A stretch of 64,000 nucleotides of DNA from Blasia pusilla (Eukaryota; Marchantiophyta; Marchantiopsida; Blasiales), in the NCBI GenBank assembly GCA_050084515.1, contig CM114273.1:40052001-40116000 (forward strand), read 5' to 3'. Positions within the stretch are counted from its first letter, which is position 1. Each line of letters begins with the position of its first letter. The notes below the pieces were generated by a model. It saw only the letters and a program-made list of their open reading frames with translations. It was not told the DNA's origin and ran no database searches. The translations under genes were made by a program, and so were the position numbers. Shown piece after piece: positions 56,270 through 64,000 of the stretch.

Positions 56270-57235
56270 TTGATGCACTAGAGTAAATGTATCAATTTGC
56301 TGTCAAGTTTTTCTTGACTATTACTCCCATATGATGAATCATGACCAAGAGTTGTTGAGCTTGTGAATGTTGTTATTTTTGGTATTGCCCTTGGTGTTGT
56401 TATTCCACATAGTTTTGTTGTTGTAAGGCTCATGTTCTCATATCTGCCTTCTTCTTGAAGCAAAAATTTGCATATTGACCCTTTATCTCATAGTAATTCC
56501 AAAATCCAATGACCCTCTAGTGTTGATCTCGACCCCAACGATTTCCACCATCACCGCCTTGCGATTGTGTTTGGTACTTATTCGTAGTTGATTGAGTAAC
56601 ATTATATTGAGTGTCTCTTCCTCCATATGCTTGATATCCACTATGACCACGGACCATGCCATAACCCCTGCCTCTGTTTCATCCATAACCTGCAAATAGC
56701 GCACTCTCTTGCAGACTAGAGGAGCTACCGCTGCCTACTAGGCGCATCTCTTCACTAATTAACAGTGGGACTAACTCTTGAAAAGTTGGATACTTCTCCC
56801 TCTTAGAGATAGAGGTCTCAAAGGACTTGTAATCTTTTGGAAGGCCTTGAAGAGTGAACAAAATAAGATCATCAGCATCTTCTGTCATTCCAATGCTATT
56901 CAACTGATCAACAATATGTCTGATACTTCAAATATAATCATTAATGCTCTGCGATCCTTTCCTCACTTCGTTCAATTGTTGTTTCAATTGAAGTTTTATG
57001 GCCTTTGTAGATGTCTGGAACAGTTTTTCCAATGCATCACGGATCTCTTTGGGAATATCAACATCTTGAATATAACCTATTATTGACGAATTGATAGTTA
57101 TTGAAATGTAGTGGATTACTTGCCTTGCGCGTTTGTTCCAAGCGCGAACATTCAAGTATGTTGAGTCATCCTCTGGCTTGGCCTCATCACCTATGATAAG
57201 CTTCCATAATTCTTGACCCATGAGATAAAGTGTTT
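56270..57235 (-). pseudogene. Copia Gag and protease region
   Basis: Gag_pre/UBN2-like features: MGQELWKLIIGDE, YISITINSSIIGYIQDVDIP, ALEKLFQTSTKAIKLQLKQQ, SINDYI, and further down LILFTLQGLPKDYKSFETSI. After stops a degenerate zinc knuckle (NYYEIKGQYANFC) follows, then the protease site YIYSSASNHMT. In copia elements that site is normally WIxDSGAxxHMT, so the catalytic Asp has become Tyr. Confidence 0.75.
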
Positions 57236-57836
57236 CATACGAAACTTCCAGATTTTATAATTTTGCTTATCTAGCTTCTGGCTTGTGATTGATGTTGAGA
57301 AATACTCCATGACGAGCGATTTCACTCACAAAAATATAATTTTAGGCACTCCCCTGCTCTAATTAAAGCATAGACCACTCTTACATAGAAATTGACCTAT
57401 AATTTGCCAAAATTTATCAAATGTATGAAAGAACTTGTCGAAATTGGCCTGTAGAGGGCAAACTACACAACTCTTCTTCATTAATTGCACTTTCCTACAT
57501 TGAAATTGGTATTGCATGAGCTGAGAATGTCAAAATTGAGCGATTTTGGATGCGTTGGAAAGCTCTTAACGAGCTCTACAATATTGATGGAACCATATTT
57601 TGGCATCGTTCTATCCAATGCGTACCCAGAAGGATAAATCGACCAGAAAAACCATAAAAAACGCCTCCAAAGTTTTATCACTATCAAAGCTCCACATGAA
57701 ATCTGCACCCACTGAGCTCGAAGCAAAATTTCTTTCTCCCAAATTGAAATTTTGCCTTCTCTTGCCTCTCTTCTCTCCTAAAACACCAGGAATATAAAGT
57801 GATGTTCTCCTATTGTTCATCAACATCCTCATATCA

Positions 57837-58149
57837 TGTAGAAAATTGCTAAAGAAGCATAATTGGTGGGAAACGCCTCTCACATTCACACACCACCATG
57901 GAGAACAAAATTTTGCAATGAGATAATGAGTGGAGGCTGGTCCCCTTCTCAATTATATAGGGTATGTAGATGCAACCCTAATCCTAATCTTAAGCATAGT
58001 CTCGAGTTAGACTAATTGTGATTAACTAACCCTAGTTAAGATAATCGCGCCTAACTAACTAACCAAGATTAAGCTTCCCTACTTCGCGTGAGTACCAAAT
58101 ACATCACTTTAGGTGTCTCATGAGCTTGACTGTAACTCAATCTTCAATA
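57837..58149 (-). repeat. 5' LTR of the copia element
   Basis: 313 bp, same ends and length as the 3' LTR. Confidence 0.92.
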
Positions 58150-58154
58150 GGATT
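58150..58154. repeat. Target-site duplication, right copy (GGATT)
   Basis: Identical to 52820-52824. Confidence 0.85.
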
Positions 58155-58411
58155 AAACTTTACATCTAAAGTATTATGCCGATCAACATCAAATATTTCA
58201 CATATGGTCCCATCTTTACAATCACTTTTTAGGTGAGCAAGAAGATGAGATGCTTTTGCACACGATAGGTCAACCATCATGTCAATGGATAGCTTTATGA
58301 TGGTCCTTAAATCATTAAAGTAATACTTGTGGTTAAGCGTATAAAATGACACATTGCTTACTAGCGAGTTAACTCTATCTCATTGAACTCGACTCCCTTA
58401 AATGTCATCGC

Positions 58412-58472
58412 TTCTTTCTGAATATCTTAATCCATAAACATTGAGTTTATGGATTAAGATATTCAGAAAGAA
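58412..58472. repeat. Perfect 28-bp hairpin at the truncation point of gypsy copy 2
   Basis: The arms 58412-58439 and 58445-58472 are exact reverse complements with a 5-nt loop. Recognisable DNMT-gypsy sequence (minus strand, ending KERDRVLHRF) stops within a few bases of the right arm. Confidence 0.92.
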
Positions 58473-58622
58473 TCGATGAAGAACACGGTCTCGCTCCTTG
58501 GCACTTACTTTGCATGACACCCTATTGGTCCGTAGGAACTCCAACACCAACGCATCATCATGAATATCATGCTGATCCTTACCACCATCTCCAACCTTAG
58601 GATCTGAAGGCTGATCTACCCT

Positions 58623-59250
58623 CTAACTAGAGTAAGGTGTCATGTGGTCCTCCATACTAGAGTCCACCCCTAACCAACATAAAAAGACGCATGCATGCCA
58701 ACCTGGAACCATCTCCTCATCATCCTCGCCATGCCATCTAGCCCCAGTTGCATCCTCTTGGCTAGTACATGGGTTCCTACTCAACCCATCAGCATCAAGG
58801 TTGGCAACTCCAGGTCTATGTACCACCAGGAAGTCATAATCCTGTAAGGTAAGAGCCCATCATGCAAGCTTCCCTGTAAGCTTGTCAGACTCCATCAACC
58901 ACTTGAGCGGTTGGTGATCAGTAATAAGGGTAAACTGTGTGCCAAACAAGTAACACCTAAAGTGTGCCACAGCCCACACTACTGCCAAGCACTCTCCCTC
59001 ATATGAACTATAGCGTGACTCCGCTGCATTATTCGAACGACTTGCATAGGCCACCACAAACTCAATGTGCTCATCATCATGTTGTGTCAACACCGCTCCA
59101 AGTCCCAACCTACTCCAATTAGTGTGTAACTGAAATGGGCGCCCTCTGATAGGTCTCCTCAAGATAGGCGCCGCCACCAACTGGGCCTTGAGCTCCACAA
59201 AAGCTCTCTCCTGATCATCTTCCCAATGCCACTCTTGATCTGATTTCAGC
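58623..59250 (-). pseudogene. RNase H and pre-integrase linker of gypsy copy 2
   Basis: RNase H blocks: FQLHTNWSRLGLGAVLTQ (usual first Asp is Asn here), EFVVAYASRSNNAAESRYSS, YEGECLAVVWAVAHFRCYLF, LITDHQPLKWLMES. After a TGA stop (58860) come LQDYDFLVVHRPGVANLDAD and GLSRNP, the usual link to integrase. Confidence 0.9.
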
Positions 59251-60245
59251 AATTGGTTCAAAGGCTTTGCCATAACACTAAATCCCTTCACATACCTCTG
59301 ATAGTAGTTCGCCAATCCCATGAATGCCCGAACTCTACTCACATCTACCGGACGCGGAATAAGTGCAATAGCCTCTACCTTTGCTTGCTGAACTCCCAAA
59401 CCACCTTGATAGATCACATGACCCAAGTACTCAACATCCTCATGGAAGAACTTACACTTTCCTGGATGCAAACGTAGACCATGAGCTTTCAACAACTCAA
59501 ACACAATATGCAAATGTATCTGATGCTCCTCCACCGTGTTACTGAACACCACGATATCATAAATGTAACACCAAATAAAATCCAACCCTGCTAGGATCCT
59601 GTCCATCACTCTCTGAAACTCGGCAGGTGCATTCTTCAACCCAAAGGGTAAGAATTTCCACTAGTACAAACAATCCTTGCCATGAGAGTTGACACCCAAA
59701 AATGCTGTCTTGGCCTTGTCACTCTCCCGAATCGGCAATTGATTGTATCGTGCCAGAGGATCCAAAGTACTAAAAATCTTTTCCTGCACCACATCAAAGA
59801 TCTCCTCAGGTGTAGGCATGGCATACCTATCGGCCTTGGTTTGCCAATTGATAGGACGATAATCTCCACACATCCGCCTATCTGTGTAGTTGCCATGCAT
59901 ATCCTTTTTAGCAGGCACGACAGTGGCTGATGCATACTCTCCATGCGACAACTCCACTAATCCAGCCTCCAAAAGGTCCAACGTCCTACTCTGAATCAGG
60001 TCCCTCTCCATATCACTATATCAGTAGGAAGGACAGAAGATTGGCTTATCACTAGCCAAATCAATCCTTATACCGAGTCCAACCAGAGCACCCAACTCCT
60101 TCATGCTAAAGGCAAAATAACTCCTATAAGCACGTAGGAACTGTGTCACGCGTCGTTTCTCACCTCCCGTAAGCTTGGGCCCAAGTAATGGCTCCCAAGT
60201 CTCCTCCATTGGCACACTAGAGGGAGAGGACGACGCCATTGGCTG
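59250..60245 (-). pseudogene. Reverse transcriptase of gypsy copy 2
   Basis: Ty3/gypsy RT: LLEAGLVELSHGEYASATVV, VPAKKD, RRMCGDYRPINWQTKADRYA, PTPEEIFDVV, FSTLDPLARYNQLPI, KTAFLGV, then KFLPFGLKNAPAEFQRVMDR, and the catalytic site CYIYDIVVFSN. The usual YxDD is changed to YIYD (59556-59567), losing one catalytic Asp. LGHVIYQGGLGV and FMGLANYYQRYVKGFS follow. In-frame stops lie at 60021 (TGA) and 59661 (TAG). Confidence 0.93.
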
Positions 60246-60476
60246 CTACGCAACCCCCTCACAAGATGGTACACCCTTAGCTACACCATTATCTGAGCAA
60301 ATAACTCCTCCACCAGCATGAGCAACCAACTCCACATGCCCAGCCATTACATCCCATTTACTCCAAGGATGCAAAATACTACTCTCCTCGCCCCCAACCG
60401 AAGCCTCTACCGTCTCGGTAGCTATCGATCTCATCACAAGTGGTGGAAGACCCACAGACATAGTCCAAAGTTGACG

Positions 60477-61470
60477 CTACTCGGCCATACCAAGACTCAA
60501 AATCCAAGTCAAACAATTCAGGTCCATGGCCTGACCCAACACATGACGTCGTGAAGCCTCAGAAATGGAAGCAACCGCCGTCATACCAGTAGCAAATCCC
60601 ATCGCACGCTCTCTCTCATCAGCGTTATGCTCCACCAATTGTCGCACATGAGAATCCCATACAAGCCCGGGATCACCTTCCATGTAGGCATGTGACGAGG
60701 GAAAACTCACAAATGTGGGTAGTGCCATCCTAGGCTGGTCCACACGGTTCACCACTGCCATGGGTGACCGATCAATAACCCTCACCACTTGAGAAAGTCG
60801 CCATGTATCCAAGATACTATCCATTGTAAGGCAAGGATCCCGCTGCACTACATTTAATACTCGACGTAGAACCTCCATAGGCAATAAGTTTGTCCACCAC
60901 AAGCGTGGACGATGTGCACGCGAGTCAACTCACGCTGCATCCAACAACACCGTTGGTCTAATCCAAGACCGCACCTCATGAACACTCGCCATCATCGGGA
61001 TCCGAGTGTCACCCAACAATGGAACATTCTCCAGAATGTAAGTTGGAGCACGTGCCTGATGAACCTGAAGATGTCGTAATACCCGTAACATCTCCCAAAA
61101 CAATGGAGACCTAGGGTCGTGTAATCCCTCACCACGACCAACACGTGTATGACCTTGACATGGCCATCCAACAATCACCAAATCCACAGGACCAACCCTC
61201 TCAAGGTCCCGCGTCCCCAACAATGCAATGTGTGACGGCAAAGCACGCTGGTTTCCACGAATAGCTGATGGCGGCAACAACTCAGAATATCTTCGCATCA
61301 ACTGACCAATATGTCGGGATGAGACTCTCTGGGCCGTCTCATCTCGCTCCACATACACGTATCCCCGTACGGGAATACCGACCCGCAACATTGCAGCCAA
61401 ACCAATGCTAATCCCACCAAAGAGATCTAACACACAAATGCCCTCCGGCGGATACTGTCATACAATGGGT
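60477..61470 (-). pseudogene. DNMT3-like cytosine-5 DNA methyltransferase domain of gypsy copy 2
   Basis: All core motifs are visible in linear order. Motif I VLDLFGGISIGLAAML (AdoMet binding); motif II YVYVERDE; DLVIVGWPCQGHT with catalytic Cys at 61158-61160 (motif IV); TYILENVPLLGD (motif VI); RAHRPRLWWTN (motif VIII); ERERAMGFATGMTAV (motif IX/X region); RRHVLGQAMDLNCLTWIL (motif X). The spacing and the SxxxRxxxLG helix resemble DNMT3 and not the short target-recognition gap of DNMT2. The order is not the permuted order of plant DRM enzymes. One in-frame stop (TGA, 60930-60932) sits just before motif VIII, where copy 1 has CGA. Apart from that stop the domain is open for about 315 codons. 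It would transfer methyl groups to cytosine, but specificity cannot be told. Confidence 0.92.
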
Positions 61471-61579
61471 GTAGTGTCCAAAGGGGATAACCCAAATGGA
61501 CCAAGTAGGAGTCCGCCGTGGGGCCTCCTCTTCCTCGTGAGGTATAACAGCCTCACACCAAGCCTCCTGCACTAGGCAA

Positions 61580-62210
61580 TCAGCCTCTTGCCGTAGTGCA
61601 CCGCCTGAAGTGGCACATCCAACGACAAGGATGCCACTGCTGCAAAACTTGGGACCTCCTCTACCTCCTCATGCACAGGAGAATCCATAACAGAAAGATT
61701 ACCCTCCAAAAAGTCTCCTAGCCAAGTGACTACTCCACTAAAACCAACCACAGATGCTAACACCGTTGGGGAAGACCCTCTTGGTCGAGCCCCATAAATA
61801 AATCTCACAGGAACTTGGCTCATACGTCCATCCCTTGACTGCCAACCAGGTCTATAAGACGCTGTCTCAGTCCAGTAATCCATCTGAAAACCCATTGTGT
61901 ACAATACTGCTCCTCCAACTAATACATCATACGACTCGACTGATGTGACCACTGCAGGTACTCCCAACCGGGAGCTATCAGTCGCATGATCTGGTCTCAT
62001 CTGTATAGAAAACTTCTCCCGTGTCATGAATTGAGACCTATCATTGGCTCCTCCAAGTGATGTTTGAATCTGGAATGGGCAAGGCTCAAGCTCTGACCTC
62101 TGAATACCTAAACCAATACATGCCGCTTTTCCCAATATCAAAAGTTGGGCACCAGAGTCTTACAAGACTCTATCTGGTCTATACACATGGCATATAGGAC
62201 TTACCAATCG
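61580..62210 (-). pseudogene. Aspartic protease of gypsy copy 2
   Basis: The active site reads RVL-stop-DSGAQLLILGKAAC. The catalytic Asp is at 62157-62159 and the stop is TAA where copy 1 has TTA (Leu). A downstream hydrophobic SYDVLVGGAVLYTMGF could be the second conserved block (ILG-DxL of retropepsins). The rest, FIYGARPRGSSP and VVTWLGDFLEGN, forms a linker of unknown role before the DNMT. Confidence 0.75.
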
Positions 62211-63960
62211 CAATATCCCACTCCGGTTGTCCAACATACATACACCAGGTGTAAGCCTCTCACGATCAATGGCTGGCCGTGCTGGTAATGCATCCATCTT
62301 CGCCGCTGCTGCCTGCCAAGTAGCACTGGTACTCAATGTTGCACGTGACATAGAGGGTCGCTCCACCGCAACACCCTCATCCACCTCAGCACGTGTAGCA
62401 GTTACACTTCCACAATCACACAACGTGGCTGCTAGCTGAAATACAAGAGCTAAGTCAACTCCTAAAGCCATCAGCTCCGTGGCCGAAAATAATGGGGATC
62501 CCAACACTGAAGTTGCCATCCGCAATACTGCACTGGATGTTGCATCCGTGTCTACTACAGGCGATGTAGATGCCTCAATCCCTACTTTCGGCTCAATAGG
62601 CTGCGTAGGAATGGATGGAGTCCTAAGCAACTCAGACAAAAAGAATGACAGGGGAAGCCTAGCCTGCCTCCCAGCCTCACCCCTATGTGGGTCCAACTCC
62701 ATAGTAGCACCACGTGGCTCTGGCGCTCGAGTGGCTCCTCTCGTAACTGCAGCTAATGCCTCAACCTGTGTTGCACTCGCCATATAAGAGAGATCATCCC
62801 CTCCATAAGAGGTGGAAGCCCCTGCTCCCAAACATGATCTATGCTGGATACCAGCCATAGTAGCCAACTTTTGCTCCAACTGCTCAATCCTGGTAGCCAT
62901 AGCTGACTCTGTCGTAGTGGTATGGGTGGCCACCGTAGGCTCTCCAACCAGTGGTCCACCTCTACCACCCCTACCACCTCTACCACCTCGGCCTCTTGGA
63001 GCTACTCCACCACGGCCGCGGCCTGATCTCAACTCTGGATGAAGATCAAAGCAACGCTCTCGAGGATGACCTGGTCTCCCGCAATGATCACACTGAGTTG
63101 GGGCCGACTGAGGCCCATCCTCCAAAGTCCGTCTCCCATCCTCTTGGGGACAAAACTTCCTAACATGATCACCTCCATATGTCCAACATGATCGCCCTTG
63201 CTGGGGCAGCAAATGAAGGCAATGGTCTCTGCGCAAGTGTCCCTCTAGGACCTGACTGAGGTCGTATGTACCCCCCACGACTCCCACTACTACTACCACC
63301 ACCACTACAACGAGACTGTGAGGTGGGCTGCTGAACATGAGAAGTAGTAGTTGTATCCCTACTGAATGCGGATGTCACCACTCTCTCCTTCACCATGTTA
63401 AGCTCAATCTTCTCAGATAGAGCAAACACATGGATCAATGTGGGTTAATCATCACTCATAAGAGTAGCATCACGTACCATGCGGCGCAACTCTATGTCCA
63501 AGATCCCATACCAAAACTGGACGGCGTGAGCCTCAGTCACACCTGGGTAACTCAAATCAAGCGTCGCATACGAGTGTATGCCTCACGAAGACTCTCACGA
63601 GTCTTTCGCTCAAATTCTTGAAGACTCCTCAACTTCTTTGTCTTCACTCCCTGATAGTTCTTCTTTTACCTCTTGAAGATCTCTGCAACCGGGCTGAACG
63701 ATGGTGGGGCACTAGTACCTCCACTAGTACCCCCACTGGTACCTCCATGGGTACCTCCACTGGTATCCCCACTCTAGCTCCTACTCGTACCACTCAACGT
63801 CGGGCTGGCTGGCATAGTAGGAGCACTACTACCAATACCACAATGGGTGATAGATACATAGCCTGGAGACCAATATTATCTCCACGCCTCAATAGAACCA
63901 ACATGGTCCTTCCTAAACTCATGGTAATCATCCATGGGTTTAGGAAGGCTCTACTAGCTA
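62163..63960 (-). pseudogene. Gag of gypsy copy 2
   Basis: Contains the helical segment LSEKIELNMVKERVVTSAFS, a Ser/Gly-rich part, a first zinc knuckle spoilt by TGT to TAT (CWTYGGDHVRKFC; Cys in copy 1) and an intact second knuckle CDHCGRPGHPRERC. An RGG box and a heptad segment RIEQLEQKLATMAG follow. The long frame 62160-63338 starts inside Gag after a frameshift: its first 50 residues (a valine run) are an out-of-frame reading. The N-terminal 430 bp known from copy 1 is deleted at about 63940. Confidence 0.8.
63908..63948. repeat. 17-bp foldback at the Gag deletion junction
   Basis: The arms 63908-63924 and 63932-63948 are reverse complements with one mismatch and a 7-nt loop. In copy 1 only the inner half of this hairpin exists. 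The outer half (TTTAGGAAGG) is new sequence copied from the opposite arm, followed at once by the far side of the deletion. Confidence 0.85.
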
Positions 63961-64000
63961 TGGGTGTGGGCAACCTAACCTGTCAGCACCACAAGAAGCC

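Larger units (their letters stand above)
52825..58149 (-). mobile_element. Structurally complete Ty1/copia retrotransposon (decayed)
   Basis: Two 313-bp LTRs, a perfect 5-bp target duplication and domains in the Ty1/copia order (Gag, PR, INT, RT, RNase H) on the minus strand define the element exactly. A polypurine tract (TTGAGGGGGAGTAT, minus strand) lies just before the 3' LTR. A degenerate PBS (TGATATGAGG) follows the 5' LTR. The coding region holds many stops and frameshifts. A hand count gives about 37 differences between the LTRs (about 12 percent), mostly transitions, so the insertion is old. Confidence 0.92.
58473..64000 (-). mobile_element. Ty3/gypsy retrotransposon with captured DNMT, copy 2
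   Basis: Domains on the minus strand: Gag (from the right edge to about 62.2 kb), PR (about 62.2-61.6), DNMT (about 61.47-60.5), RT (60.24-59.3), RNase H (59.2-58.86) and the start of the pre-integrase linker. Stops at 62160, 60930, 60477, 60246, 60021, 59661, 58860 and 58623 all lie in the same frame as each other. One polyprotein therefore covered everything except a short frameshifted part at 61.47-61.64 kb. Integrase and 3' LTR are cut off at the hairpin at 58412-58472; the 5' end is beyond the window. Confidence 0.9.

Noticed and set aside
58137-58352. Similarity of this frame to the Helitron-linked frame at 7566-7811
   Set aside because: Only KASHL and scattered residues agree; too weak to claim a relation.
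63180-63338. Valine-run N-terminus of the 392-codon frame
   Set aside because: It is an out-of-frame reading of the CCA/CCT-type linker of Gag after a frameshift; the homologous Gag frame is a different one (as in 63169-63438).
1-64000. CRISPR arrays, operons, ribosome-binding sites
   Set aside because: The window is eukaryotic. The repeats present are microsatellites, LTRs and palindromes without CRISPR-like spacing.

Overview
This is nuclear DNA of a streptophyte: a land plant, perhaps not a flowering plant, or a charophyte alga. The evidence is one spliced gene with GT-AG introns of about 0.2-0.75 kb, set in sequence made almost entirely of decayed transposable elements. The organism cannot be named from the sequence alone. 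All functional names come from reading motifs by eye; no database search was run.

The headline is at the two ends of the window. Both carry minus-strand copies of one Ty3/gypsy retrotransposon family. Between its protease and reverse transcriptase, the polyprotein contains a complete DNMT3-like cytosine-5 DNA methyltransferase. Copy 2 (about 58.47-64.0 kb, running off the right edge) reads Gag (two zinc knuckles, RGG box) - PR - DNMT - RT - RNase H, nearly all in one frame, broken by stop codons. Copy 1 (1 to about 3.76 kb, running off the left edge) holds Gag, PR and most of the DNMT. Integrase is absent from both copies. A separate remnant at 16.45-16.98 kb looks like the post-integrase tail of a related element and ends in a PHD finger.

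From left to right: DNMT-gypsy copy 1 (0-3.8 kb); a 5S rRNA-like block and a dead non-LTR reverse transcriptase (4.2-5.4 kb); gene-poor DNA (5.4-7.5 kb); a minus-strand Helitron with a HUH Rep and a PIF1-type helicase (7.5-11.7 kb); gene-poor DNA with local duplications (11.7-16.3 kb); the PHD remnant; then a mosaic (17-25.5 kb) in which an unrecognised gene-bearing repeat occurs twice in opposite orientation, mixed with pieces of Ty1/copia elements. A second non-LTR reverse transcriptase fragment follows (26.0-26.8 kb), then a plus-strand Helitron that has lost its Rep domain (29.9-35.6 kb), then gene-poor DNA.

The only gene that looks functional is on the minus strand at 42.3-48.2 kb. It is a 13-exon mitochondrial Xaa-Pro aminopeptidase of the ICP55 type with every metal ligand present. 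Twelve reading-frame-consistent splice junctions were placed by hand. Its first exon, carrying the ATG, was not found. To its right lies a structurally complete but decayed Ty1/copia element (52825-58149) with two 313-bp LTRs and a perfect 5-bp target duplication. It is inserted next to DNMT-gypsy copy 2. Copy 2 is truncated at a 28-bp perfect hairpin and carries a second foldback at an internal Gag deletion.
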